Shown here: positions 24,078-32,533 of the stretch, piece by piece | How positions within the stretch are numbered: position 1 is the first letter of the stretch | Layout of the letters: each line of letters begins with the position of its first letter | Assembly (NCBI GenBank): GCA_964650735.1 | Contig: CAZYUT010000003.1 | Span: forward strand, 1 to 39,421 | Direction of reading: 5' to 3' | Length of the DNA: 39,421 nt | DNA from: Dichotomicrobium sp964650735 | GTDB taxonomy: Bacteria; Pseudomonadota; Alphaproteobacteria; Rhizobiales; Rhodomicrobiaceae | Program-made: the position numbers and the translations under genes | The notes under the pieces: model-generated | What the model saw: the letters and a program-made list of their open reading frames with translations, nothing else | The model's database searches: none | What the model was told of the DNA's origin: nothing

Positions 24078-25442
24078 ATGGAAACAGAATTCAAGCCGCA
24101 CCAGCTTACCGATGCAAACATCCGCGAGGCGAACGACATCCTGCGCAGTTGCGTGCATTGCGGGCTGTGCACCGCGACATGTCCGACATACGTGCTGCTG
24201 GGCGACGAGCGCGACAGCCCGCGCGGGCGCATCTACCTGATGAAAAAGATGTTCGAGGGCGGGCACGACGCGACGCCTGAGGTCCGCACGCATATCGACC
24301 GCTGCCTGTCCTGCCTGTCCTGCATGACGACCTGCCCCAGCGGCGTCGATTACATGCATCTCGTCGACAAGGCGCGCGTGCATATCGAAAAGACCTCGCG
24401 CCGTCCGCTGAAAGACCGGCTGATGCGCAAGCTGCTCGCGGCCGTGGTGCCCTACCCTTCCCGGTTCCGCTGGTCGGTGCGCGGCGCGAAGCTGGCCCTT
24501 CCGTTCAAAGGGCTTATCAGCGCGCTGGGCCTGAAAGAGCTGCGCGCGATGCTCGATCTCGCGCCCGGCCGGTTACCGTCGCGGCGCAGCCCGGCCCACG
24601 GCACGATCCCGCCCGAAGGCCCGCGCCGCGGGCGGGTGATCCTGCTGCGCGGCTGCGCCCAGACGGTGCTGCGCCCCCAGATCAACGACGCGGCGATCCG
24701 CCTGCTCACCCGCAACGGCATCGAAGTCGTCATGCCAAGGGCGGAGGGCTGCTGCGGCGCGCTGGTGCATCACATGGGCCGCGAGGACGACGGCATGGCG
24801 CAGGCGCGGCAGAATATCGAGGCCTGGGAAAGCGCAATGGTTGACGGGCCGGTCGACGCCATCGTGATCACCGCATCGGGCTGTGGGACGACCGTGAAGG
24901 ACTACGGCCATATGCTGGCCCATGATCCCGAATACGCAGAGCGCGCTCAGGCGGTGGCCGGTCTCGCGCGCGACATCAGCGAGTATCTTAGTGACATCAC
25001 GCTTGATCCGCCGACCGCCTGGACGGACATCAAGGTCGCCTACCACTCCGCCTGCTCGATGCAGCACGGCCAGCGCATCACGAAAGAACCGCGCAAGCTG
25101 CTCAGCGATGCTGGCTATTCGGTGCTCGACATCCCTGAAGGGCATCTGTGCTGCGGCTCGGCGGGGACCTACAACATGCTGCAGCCCGAAATCTCGGGAC
25201 TGCTCAAGAAGCGCAAGCAGGAGAACATCGCCAAGACCAAACCGGACTGTGTCGCCACCGGCAATATCGGCTGCATGACCCAGCTCGCAGGCCCGGACCA
25301 GCCGCCGATCCTGCACACTGTCGAACTGCTCGACTGGGCCCATGGCGGACCGGTGCCGGAGGACATCCGCCACCTCAGCCACCGCCGGCGCACGGTGCAG
25401 TCTTTATTCACACCCGACGTCCCGCTAGAGCGCGTCGGCTAG
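24078..25442 (+). CDS. glcF: glycolate oxidase iron-sulfur subunit
   Basis: A 454-residue protein starting METEFKPHQLTDANIREAND. Two 4Fe-4S motifs: C25VHCGLCTATCP (C25, C28, C31, C35) and C76LSCLSCMTTCP (C76, C79, C82, C86). Two CCG domains follow (AEGCCGALVHHMG and HLCCGSAGTYNMLQP), with the NIGCMTQL segment late in the chain. It moves electrons from the GlcD/E flavins to the quinone pool. GAGG lies shortly before the ATG. Its TAG stop shares the tetranucleotide CTAG with the stop of the convergent DUF262 gene, so there is no intergenic terminator. Confidence 0.95.
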   Translation: METEFKPHQLTDANIREANDILRSCVHCGLCTATCPTYVLLGDERDSPRGRIYLMKKMFEGGHDATPEVRTHIDRCLSCLSCMTTCPSGVDYMHLVDKARVHIEKTSRRPLKDRLMRKLLAAVVPYPSRFRWSVRGAKLALPFKGLISALGLKELRAMLDLAPGRLPSRRSPAHGTIPPEGPRRGRVILLRGCAQTVLRPQINDAAIRLLTRNGIEVVMPRAEGCCGALVHHMGREDDGMAQARQNIEAWESAMVDGPVDAIVITASGCGTTVKDYGHMLAHDPEYAERAQAVAGLARDISEYLSDITLDPPTAWTDIKVAYHSACSMQHGQRITKEPRKLLSDAGYSVLDIPEGHLCCGSAGTYNMLQPEISGLLKKRKQENIAKTKPDCVATGNIGCMTQLAGPDQPPILHTVELLDWAHGGPVPEDIRHLSHRRRTVQSLFTPDVPLERVG

Positions 25443-27127
25443 GGGCAGCGCCAGATCTTGATCGCGAGGCCGGCCATCCAGTTCTGGCGCCGGCCGATCG
25501 CCTCAGCCGTCCAGCGCGGCTCGTCGGCGAGCATTCGCGTGATCTCCAGCGCCTCCTGCGCGAAGGCCTGGCGCTTGACCTCGTAGGGCTGGTTGCCAAG
25601 CTCGCGATTCAGATTGGTCGTCAGCAGGGTCATATTCCCGAGCCGGTGAACGTATTTTTCAGGTCCGCCGGGAAAGTCCTTGCGGTCCACCGTCCAGTTC
25701 CGCTGGAAGCGCTTCGGCAGAATGTGCTCTAGGTCGGTGATCTGCGGCTGCGCGGCTGTGCCGCCCGGGCGGGTGATCTGATGGTTCAGCTTGTTCAGGA
25801 CATAGCGCGCCAGGCCGTTATAGCGTATTGCCCGGCGCGAAAATGCCGAGTGAAACTGGCTATCGTCTGGGTAAAGCGGGTTGAGGAATCGCTGGAACAC
25901 TTCTTGCGCGTCCGCTCGCCCGGCCGCACGGATATGCTGGGACGCGGCGATGAGTACTGGCAGCAACGCCGACGGGCTGAGATTGCATATGGTCGTGTAG
26001 CGGAACGTGAAGTTGATCATCAATTCGAGCAGCGCCGGAAACTGCTTGTGGTCCGTCTCCAACGCGGCAAGCAGCACGACGAAAATCTGATCCGACCGCA
26101 ATAGCCGCAAGCAGTCGATACGCTCGCGCAGCCAGTCCTGCGGCTCAGGCCCGAAGGCGCCCCAGACCCGGCTGTTCGGGTCGCGCAGCGCATCGTAGTA
26201 CTCGGAGGCCGCGCAGAGTTCCTCGGTGTAGTCCGCCACGGCCTCAGGCGTGCCCACAGAGCGCTTGATGTCCGGATAAAGCCCCGCGCGGCTGGTCATC
26301 CCCCGGCTCGACAACCAGTGATGCCGCACGAACTTCAAGAGCCGCTCGCCGCCAAGATTGCCCTCAATCGTCTCCCAGTCGGCCTGGGTATCTTTCAGAT
26401 GCGGGCCGGCAGCAGCGAGCAGATGGTTCTTGAGCAGGTCGGATTCCGACAGCGACAGGCCGCGATCGTTCAGGGTCTCGAAGAGCACGAAGGCGTCATA
26501 GTCGCTCCGGACGTCCAGCCGGATAATGTAGATTTTCTCGTCGATCGCCTTTAGCACGGCGCGCGCGAGTTCTCCGGCCGTCCAGTCGCGCTCGGTAAAG
26601 CGCCGCAATTGGCGATACATGAAGCAGAAACAGTCCGCGAGCAGCCGGTTGGACAGTGGCAGCGAGTCGTCCCGGCGCATCCGCATCAACTCGTCAATGC
26701 AGCACTTCTCAACAATGTAGCGGTCGTAAAAACTCCGGTCGGCGCGGTTGAGCAAGATGCGAGGAGCGCTGGCGTCTGCGTCTGGGTCGTCCGCGACGAG
26801 GAAGGCGCGCACAACATGCTCGACGTCATCAATCTCATTGCTCTCGGCCAGGATGCTGCGCAGCGCAGCAAGAAGGATCGAGACCGTGATCAGCCGCTGC
26901 TGGCCGTCAATGACGATGGGTCCGTCGGAATCGCTATGGCGCACCACGATTGCGCCGAGAAAATAATCGCTGTCGTCTTCGGCAAATATATTGAAGATGT
27001 CACGCCAGAAGATCTCGACGTGGTCTTCATCCCATGAATAATTTCGCTGGAAACGGGGTACGACAAAGGCACGTTCGCCCCGGAGAAAGCGTCCGAGCGA
27101 GGTCACTTCGCTGGAAACGGGCGCCAT
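25439..27127 (-). CDS. DUF262-DUF1524 protein, GmrSD-like
   Basis: A 562-residue protein starting MAPVSSEVTSLGRFLRGERA. The N-terminal DUF262 (ParB/sulfiredoxin-like NTPase) domain has FVVPRFQRNYSW (22-32), IVIDGQQRLITVSILL (DGQQR at 74-78) and FETLNDRGLSLSESDLLKNHLL. The C-terminal DUF1524 HNH-type nuclease has DLEHILPKRF (H467) and HRLGNMTLLTTNLNRELGN (N498). Both catalytic signatures are intact. The same pair of domains makes up GmrSD, which cuts DNA with glucosylated hydroxymethylcytosine, and other type IV anti-phage enzymes. This copy is solitary, with no methylase or partner gene beside it. A defence role is inference. Confidence 0.9.
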   Translation of the reverse strand: MAPVSSEVTSLGRFLRGERAFVVPRFQRNYSWDEDHVEIFWRDIFNIFAEDDSDYFLGAIVVRHSDSDGPIVIDGQQRLITVSILLAALRSILAESNEIDDVEHVVRAFLVADDPDADASAPRILLNRADRSFYDRYIVEKCCIDELMRMRRDDSLPLSNRLLADCFCFMYRQLRRFTERDWTAGELARAVLKAIDEKIYIIRLDVRSDYDAFVLFETLNDRGLSLSESDLLKNHLLAAAGPHLKDTQADWETIEGNLGGERLLKFVRHHWLSSRGMTSRAGLYPDIKRSVGTPEAVADYTEELCAASEYYDALRDPNSRVWGAFGPEPQDWLRERIDCLRLLRSDQIFVVLLAALETDHKQFPALLELMINFTFRYTTICNLSPSALLPVLIAASQHIRAAGRADAQEVFQRFLNPLYPDDSQFHSAFSRRAIRYNGLARYVLNKLNHQITRPGGTAAQPQITDLEHILPKRFQRNWTVDRKDFPGGPEKYVHRLGNMTLLTTNLNRELGNQPYEVKRQAFAQEALEITRMLADEPRWTAEAIGRRQNWMAGLAIKIWRCP

Positions 27128-27242
27128 GACGCCACAACCTTTTCACTAATACGCAAACTACCAAAGCTGTATCGAATACCATAATGGGATAGTCGGTGAC
27201 GACAAAAAAGGCGCGCTATGCACAGGCTATGGGCAGGGGGGC

Positions 27243-28100
27243 CTAATCCGGGTTCATTTGCGACATGGCGACCGCGGCGAGCGCGCGCAGCGCCGTCTCG
27301 GGCAACGCGCCGGCAATCACGTAGCGCACGCCGTCCGCGCTCCAGTGAACGCTGTTGACATCGCGCTGACCGACGGCCGACAGCCCTGAATCCGGACCGC
27401 CAGACATGACATAGAGCGAAACCAGCGCGCCGTCCGCGCCAGCGTAGCTCAGCTGCATCATGCGGCTGCTGCGGTAGCTGAGCACTTGACCCCGGCGGAA
27501 GGTCAGTTGGTGATCCGGGAAGCTCGGCACCTGCAGCGGCTTGTTGAGGATGCGGGAAAGCTGTAGTTCGACCAGGTCGCGGTTGGTCTGGCTCTGTGGA
27601 TCAGCGGCGACCGAAGCTATCGTGAAATGTGAATGCAGCCGCGCCACGTCCGCAGCCCACTGGTTCGCAGGTGCTGGCACGCGCGCATCGATCTTTTCCA
27701 CGGAAGGACTGCTGTTGAGCCGCATCCATTTACCGGCGCCATAGCCGATGACCGCTGCAAAAACCGAAAGGACGCAAGCCCAGATGAGCATCTTGGCAGC
27801 AGAACGGCGCGGCGCGGCGCCTGCGTCACCGGCTTGCAGCGGGATGCCCCCACCGCGCATCTGAGGAGCCTTGCCACGCTCCCGGCCGGGGGTTGCGCGC
27901 TGAGGCCGCTGTGCGGTGCGGGTGCGCCGCGCGAGCGTCTCGAAAGTCTGGATCAGGTAGCTCTGCGTCGTTTTCAGGCGCTCGACACGGGCGCGAAGCT
28001 CCTCGCTGCCGCTGATCATCCGCTCGACGGACTTCGCCTGCGGCGCGCCAAGTTGACCGTCGAGATAGGCAATTAACAACTCGTCGGAAAGCTGGCTCAT
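27243..28100 (-). CDS. membrane anti-sigma factor
   Basis: A 285-residue protein starting MSQLSDELLIAYLDGQLGAP. The N-terminal anti-sigma helix bundle (SDELLIAYLDGQL...ERMISGSEELRARVERL) lacks the H-x3-C-x2-C zinc motif. A basic linker leads to one membrane segment (about 103-124, MLIWACVLSVFAAVIGYGAG) and a periplasmic domain of about 160 residues (FRRGQVLSYRSSRMMQLSYAGADGALVSLYVM, then VNSVHWSADGVRYVIAGALPETALRALA). This layout is typical of alphaproteobacterial anti-sigma factors. The start overlaps the sigma factor stop by ATGA, so the two are co-translated and likely bind each other. Confidence 0.88.
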   Translation of the reverse strand: MSQLSDELLIAYLDGQLGAPQAKSVERMISGSEELRARVERLKTTQSYLIQTFETLARRTRTAQRPQRATPGRERGKAPQMRGGGIPLQAGDAGAAPRRSAAKMLIWACVLSVFAAVIGYGAGKWMRLNSSPSVEKIDARVPAPANQWAADVARLHSHFTIASVAADPQSQTNRDLVELQLSRILNKPLQVPSFPDHQLTFRRGQVLSYRSSRMMQLSYAGADGALVSLYVMSGGPDSGLSAVGQRDVNSVHWSADGVRYVIAGALPETALRALAAVAMSQMNPD

Positions 28101-28681
28101 GCCACCTGCCCCACCGTCGGTTCCGCCGCGCGCGCGCCGTTTTCGGCTGTCCGCGCCTTGCCTCTGGCCGGAGCGCGGCCATCGCGGCGGTCGAGCCAGT
28201 GGCCAACAGCAACATGGCCGCGCGCGACCCGCGTCATCACGATCTGCACGGTGGTATCGAAGACCTCCGCCGCCTCGTCATAGGACAGCCCCTCGCCGTA
28301 GACGAGCAGAAGCGTGGCGCGCTGCTGCGGGGGGAGATCGGCGATCGCTTGCGCCAGCCCCTTGTGCTGCGCCGCGGCCTGCGGCGTGCTGGCGGGCAAC
28401 GCAAAGCAGCGCGGATCAGCCCGCCCGTCAATCTCTGATGCCGCAACAGTGCGCTGCATCCAGAGGGAATGGGCCGCGCGGTATGCGTCCAACATCAAAT
28501 CAGCGGCACGTTCGCCGTCTTTAGCCTCTTCCAGCGTCTGAAACGCCGCCTGCGCCAAACCCGCGCCCCCGCGCAACGAGCCGGTCAGGGCGATGGCGAA
28601 CGCGCGCAAGCGCGGATACAGCCAGCGATCGCGGTTCCTATCCGTAACGGCCTCACTTGATCCGCTCATCATGTCACCCAT
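28097..28681 (-). CDS. divergent ECF-like sigma factor
   Basis: A 194-residue protein starting MGDMMSGSSEAVTDRNRDRW. Region 4 is clear at about 112-160: LAQAIADLPPQQRATLLLVYGEGLSYDEAAEVFDTTVQIVMTRVARG. Region 2 is only faintly recognisable (LYPRLRAFAIALTGSLRGGAGLAQAAFQTLEEA); the usual acidic core-binding stretch (D..QE.F) is replaced by GLAQAAF. It therefore either binds core RNA polymerase weakly or has become a partner-only protein. It is followed by a membrane anti-sigma gene. The ATG at 28681 is used; ATGATG at 28672 is a near alternative. No self-recognisable ECF promoter is seen upstream. Confidence 0.78.
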   Translation of the reverse strand: MGDMMSGSSEAVTDRNRDRWLYPRLRAFAIALTGSLRGGAGLAQAAFQTLEEAKDGERAADLMLDAYRAAHSLWMQRTVAASEIDGRADPRCFALPASTPQAAAQHKGLAQAIADLPPQQRATLLLVYGEGLSYDEAAEVFDTTVQIVMTRVARGHVAVGHWLDRRDGRAPARGKARTAENGARAAEPTVGQVA

Positions 28682-29122
28682 TCGCCTGAACTTTAGGAAA
28701 GAGGATCACTGTTAATTAAGGCGAGTGTAGGAAGATATGGTTTACAACTGTTGAACGTAATGACAAGGAAGCCCGGTCCGCCCGTCTCGCTACGGGGGAA
28801 GGCGCACAACGCTCTCGCCATTTATTCGCCGCAAAGCGCGTGTCACATTCTGGGTGGAGAAGCATAAAAACCGGGAAAAAGTTAACACTGTCATTGATGG
28901 GGACACCGCCGGCGCCGTTTCATTCGCGCCAACACCAGTATAGGCGTGATCGCGCAGCGGTGATTATTCGATGGGCGCCCGCTGGAGCGATGCCAAATCA
29001 ACCAAGCCGTTGGCTACGTTACCAAGCCGTTGGCTACGTTACGTTGAGTAGCGTCTGCATCTGGCCCCCGGTAAAGGGACAGGCGCCCCGCGACAATCTC
29101 ATGGCACAGAGAGGCAGGATCA
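28682..29122. other. 441-base gene-free stretch between divergent genes
   Basis: No convincing gene on either strand; the only open frame of note (28840-29157, plus strand, 105 codons) has no family resemblance or ribosome site. The left part is AT-richer than its surroundings (TTAATTAA near 28712 and CAACTGTTG near 28746) and should carry the sigma factor promoter. The right part holds a 20-base tandem duplication. Two A-rich patches (near 28864 and 28875) suggest promoters, but I cannot assign one. Confidence 0.6.
29001..29040 (+). repeat. 20-base perfect tandem duplication
   Basis: Two identical head-to-tail copies of ACCAAGCCGTTGGCTACGTT, then ACGTT repeated once more (29041-29045). Each unit contains AGCC-GTT-GGCT, a short self-complementary site. 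It ends 82 bases before the methyltransferase-like gene and could be a two-site operator or a recent slippage duplication. Confidence 0.9.
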
Positions 29123-29965
29123 TTGAGCTTGAACACACACCCGCTCGAGCGCGATGACGCGCGACAGGCGAGGGGCCCGCGGCTCGCAGAGCGTAGGCAT
29201 GCGGCAGCGGGCAAACTGAAATCGGCGATTGGAGCAGCGAAGGCGCGTGCACGCACCGGCAGCGTCGCGAAATCCGCCGTCCGGGGCGCGCTGGCGACGC
29301 CAGGCGCATTGCGCCGCGCCTATCTGCGGATGCTTGCGCCCGCGCATATGCTCTATCGAGACCGTCATGTCGAAAAGCTATTGTTCAAGCCCACGGCGGA
29401 AAGCCCGCTGAGGGCCGCACGCGCGGCCGCGCCCGACGCGATTTACGATGGCCCAATTCCCGGACAGGTGCTCGACTGGATCATTGCAGAGCTAGATATC
29501 ACCCTGCGAGAATGCGCCTTTGTCGATTTCCGGGCCGGGCACGCGCGCACGCTGCTGTATGCCGCGATGCACGACTTCGAGCGCATCATCGGTTATGAAT
29601 ACTCTGAAGCCGCCTATGACGACGCGCAACTGAACGTCAGCCAGTTTCCGCGCACATACATGAAGTGCCGCGATGTCGAGGTGCGGCGCGGCGACCGCGG
29701 CGATATCGTCATCCCCGATCAGCCGCTCGTGCTGTTCTTCCCGAACGCAGCGAAAGAGAGGTTTCTCTCGCTGATGCTCGACCACATCTCCGCTTCCTAC
29801 CGGCTCAACCCGCGGCGCATCTACATCCTGATGGAAAACGCGGGCAATAGCGGAGCCGACGCTTACGAGGATATCTTCGAGGAGATCAAGCTGCCGGTGG
29901 CGGCGCGGCTGAAGCTCAAGCTGTTCAGTCCGGTCGACATTCGCGTCTACCGCTCGCTGGTCTGA
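29123..29965 (+). CDS. methyltransferase-like protein with eroded cofactor motif
   Basis: A 280-residue protein starting (TTG) MSLNTHPLERDDARQARGPR. A basic, alanine-rich N-terminus of about 70 residues precedes a Rossmann-like domain: CAFVDFRAGHARTLLYAAMHDFERIIGYEYSEAAYDDAQLNV (about 132-172), then LVLFFPNAAKERFLSLMLDHI and IYILMENAGNSGADAYEDIFEE. The order fits a class I methyltransferase of the 'FVDLGCGKGR..L.A...F..V.G.E.S' kind, but the glycine loop reads DFRAGHAR, so cofactor binding is doubtful. The TTG start is weakly supported; an ATG-based start would lose the basic N-terminus. Role unknown. Confidence 0.7.
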   Translation: MSLNTHPLERDDARQARGPRLAERRHAAAGKLKSAIGAAKARARTGSVAKSAVRGALATPGALRRAYLRMLAPAHMLYRDRHVEKLLFKPTAESPLRAARAAAPDAIYDGPIPGQVLDWIIAELDITLRECAFVDFRAGHARTLLYAAMHDFERIIGYEYSEAAYDDAQLNVSQFPRTYMKCRDVEVRRGDRGDIVIPDQPLVLFFPNAAKERFLSLMLDHISASYRLNPRRIYILMENAGNSGADAYEDIFEEIKLPVAARLKLKLFSPVDIRVYRSLV

Positions 29966-30058
29966 GCGTCTTACCAAATCGTCATGTGACGCGCCCCCGC
30001 CTCGCCGCTTTTTGGCGCGACCCTTGGCCGCATGCCGAGGAGAGACAAGGAGGCAGGC

Positions 30059-31405
30059 ATGCTGCGATTTCACATCCCGCCGGGTTCCGCGTGTTTCCTG
30101 GCGATCCTGGCACTGGCACTCGTTCTCTCGGTCAGCAGCGCGAACGCCGGCGAGGCGCCGGTTAAGCTCGATGCGCGCTTCAGCCAGTCCGTAGCGCCGG
30201 CTGGCGAAACCACGCGCGGCTTCCTGCGCGTCGGCCTGCACGGCATTCGCCCGCTCGCGGAGACTGATCGGACGCCGGCCAACATCGCGTTAGTGATCGA
30301 CAAGTCCGGCTCCATGCAGGGCGCGAAGATCGCAGACGCGCGCAAGGCCTCGCTCATGGCGCTGGGCCGGCTGACCGAAGATGACACGCTCGCGATCGTT
30401 GCTTTCAACCACATGATCGACATCGTGCTGCCGGCCACGTCCTTGTCCGACCTGCCAAACATGCGCCGGGCCATCCGCAACATCAGCGCGGGCGGGCGCA
30501 CGGCGCTTTACGGCGGCGTCGAAGCCGGCATCGACGAGGTGATGACCTTCCTCGATCCGTATGCAGTCAATCGTGTGATCCTGCTCTCGGATGGGCTGGC
30601 CAATGTCGGGCCGACGGCGCCCGACCAGATCGCCGCATTGGGCCGGGAAGCCGCTGCCGAAGGCGTGTCGATCACGACGATCGGGCTGGGCCTGGGTTAC
30701 AACGAGGACCTGATGACCCGGCTTGCGCTCAATAGCGACGGCAACCACGCTTTCGTCGAGCACCCGGATGATCTCATCGACATCTTCAACCAGGAGTTCG
30801 GCGACGTGTTCTCCGTGGTCGGTCAGGGCGTCGAGGTCGAGATCGACTTCCCCGACGGCATCCGCCCGCTGCGCGCGCTGGGCCGCCCCGCCGAGATTGA
30901 GGATGAGCGCGTGCGCTTCGATCTGCGCCAAATCTATGGCGGGCAGGAAAAGTATCTGCTGATCGAAGTGGAGATCGCGGCCGATGCGGCACAGCAGCGG
31001 CTCCAGACCGCCAAGGTATCGGCGCGCTACACCGACATGCGCACCCGGCAGACATCGACTTTGGTGGAGAGCGTGACGCTCACCTTTAGCGACGACGCTG
31101 GCGAGATCGAGGCCAGCCGCGATAAGGACGTCCTTTCAGCCGCAGCAATTCAGATCGCTACCGAGCGCAGCGAACAGGCGGTCAGCCTGCGCGATAGCGG
31201 CCGTGTTGAGGAAGCCCGAAAGCTTCTGAAAAACAATGCGGCCTATCTGGAGGAGCAGGCCCGCGCGCTTTCAGCGCCCGCGCTGGAGAGCCTCGCCGAT
31301 GAGCAGGCGCAAGACGCTGAGGCAATCGCCTCGGGCGATTGGACCCGCCAGCGCAAGGATATGCGCTCACGTCAGTATAAGGGCAAAACCCAGCAGAGCT
31401 ACTGA
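30059..31405 (+). CDS. exported von Willebrand A-domain protein
   Basis: A 448-residue protein starting MLRFHIPPGSACFLAILALA. Signal peptide about 1-30 (cleavage near SANA-GE). The VWA domain (about 75-265) has an intact MIDAS start D81-K-S83-G-S85-M, with AGGRTALYGGVEAGIDEV and VILLSDGLANVGPTAPDQI. A beta-rich region and a helical C-terminus (SEQAVSLRDSGRVEEARKLLKNNAAYLEEQ) follow, the layout of 'VWA domain plus Vault/marine-type' exported proteins. It likely binds a divalent metal and a protein partner in the periplasm. AAGGAGG sits 6 bases before the ATG. An upstream ATG at 30032 lacks such a site. Confidence 0.9.
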   Translation: MLRFHIPPGSACFLAILALALVLSVSSANAGEAPVKLDARFSQSVAPAGETTRGFLRVGLHGIRPLAETDRTPANIALVIDKSGSMQGAKIADARKASLMALGRLTEDDTLAIVAFNHMIDIVLPATSLSDLPNMRRAIRNISAGGRTALYGGVEAGIDEVMTFLDPYAVNRVILLSDGLANVGPTAPDQIAALGREAAAEGVSITTIGLGLGYNEDLMTRLALNSDGNHAFVEHPDDLIDIFNQEFGDVFSVVGQGVEVEIDFPDGIRPLRALGRPAEIEDERVRFDLRQIYGGQEKYLLIEVEIAADAAQQRLQTAKVSARYTDMRTRQTSTLVESVTLTFSDDAGEIEASRDKDVLSAAAIQIATERSEQAVSLRDSGRVEEARKLLKNNAAYLEEQARALSAPALESLADEQAQDAEAIASGDWTRQRKDMRSRQYKGKTQQSY

Positions 31406-31410
31406 CACGG

Positions 31411-31435
31411 CGCCGGGCAGTGCGTCTGCCCGGCG
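31411..31435. terminator. bidirectional terminator-like hairpin
   Basis: A perfect 10-bp inverted repeat, CGCCGGGCAG / CTGCCCGGCG, with a 5-base loop, in the 49-base gap between the convergent VWA and fmt genes. There is no T-run, so its action as a terminator would be weak or protein-dependent, but the position suits both genes. Confidence 0.55.
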
Positions 31436-31454
31436 ATTACATCGCCCGGCTCAT

Positions 31455-32390
31455 TCATCCGAAATGCGTGCCCTTGCCAAGCGGGAAGCCGCGCAGGAAG
31501 TCTACGCCGGACATGGGGCGCTTGCCCGCGCGCTGCACCTTCGTCAGCCGGACCGCCTGGTTGCCGCAGGCGACTGTAAGCTGATTGTCGAGGAGCTGGC
31601 CCGGCTCGCCCCGCCCTTTCACGCAAACCGAGCGCAATACCTTGACCCGCTCGGGCCGCCCGCCAAGCAGCGCCTCGAACCACGCGCCGGGAAACGGCGA
31701 CATCGCGCGGATGCGATTATGCACCTCTTGCGCCGGGCGCTCCCAGCGGATGCGCGCCTCTTCCTTGCTGATCTTCGAGGCGTAAGTCACCCCCTCACTG
31801 GGCTGCGGGCGGCATTCCAACTCGCCGCGCGCAAGACGCTCGAGCGCCTTTCCCATCAGGCTCGCGCCGACGAATGCCAGCTCGTCATGCAGTTCGCCGG
31901 CCGTCATGTCCTGGCCGATCGGCACACGTTCCATCATGCAGATCGGTCCGGTATCCATGCCCGCGTCCATTTGCATGACTGTGGCCCCAGTTTCCGTGTC
32001 GCCCGCCATGATCGCCCGCTGGATCGGCGCGGCTCCGCGCCAGCGCGGCAACAGCGAGGCGTGCAGGTTGAGACAACCATAGGCCGGCGCATCGAGCGCC
32101 GGGCGCGGCAGGATCAGACCATAGGCGACCACGACAGCCACATCCGCCTGCAGCGCCGCCAGTTCGGCAACGGTTTCGGGGTTGCGGAAGTTCCTCGGTG
32201 TGTAGACCGGGATGCCGGCTTCGTCCGCGAATTTTTGCACTGGCGACGGACGCAAGCCCATCCCCCGGCCGGCCGGGCGTGGCGGCTGAGAGTAAACCGC
32301 GGCAACATCGTGCCCGGCGCAGACAATTTCGCTGAGGGTGGGCACGGAGAAATCCGGCGTGCCCATGAAAACGACCCGAAGCGTCGGCAT
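31455..32390 (-). CDS. fmt: methionyl-tRNA formyltransferase
   Basis: A 311-residue enzyme starting MPTLRVVFMGTPDFSVPTLS that formylates initiator Met-tRNA. The catalytic triad is N108, H110 and D146 (CLNLHASLLPRWRGAAPI and MDAGMDTGPI), with the SQPPRPAGRGMGLRPSPV tetrahydrofolate loop and the C-terminal FPGAWFEALLGGRPERVKVL domain. ATG 32390 is chosen because the family begins MxxLRVVFMGTP and GAGGG lies upstream; ATG 32402 (four codons earlier) is an alternative. It follows def by 143 bases on the same strand. Confidence 0.95.
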   Translation of the reverse strand: MPTLRVVFMGTPDFSVPTLSEIVCAGHDVAAVYSQPPRPAGRGMGLRPSPVQKFADEAGIPVYTPRNFRNPETVAELAALQADVAVVVAYGLILPRPALDAPAYGCLNLHASLLPRWRGAAPIQRAIMAGDTETGATVMQMDAGMDTGPICMMERVPIGQDMTAGELHDELAFVGASLMGKALERLARGELECRPQPSEGVTYASKISKEEARIRWERPAQEVHNRIRAMSPFPGAWFEALLGGRPERVKVLRSVCVKGRGEPGQLLDNQLTVACGNQAVRLTKVQRAGKRPMSGVDFLRGFPLGKGTHFG

Positions 32391-32533
32391 TGAGGCCCTC
32401 ATCGAAGACATAGGAGCGCCGCAGCATCGCGGGTTCTCGCAGGACGGCATTGCTCATGCTGTTGCGCTACAGCTTCGTCTAGCGCTTGCCCATAGCGGCG
32501 TCCAGCGGCGTTTTCAGAGCCCTTGATGACGAC

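Noticed and set aside
28840..29157. A 105-codon open frame in the gene-free stretch
   Set aside because: No ribosome site, no family resemblance, includes the translated tandem repeat and overlaps the start of the next gene.
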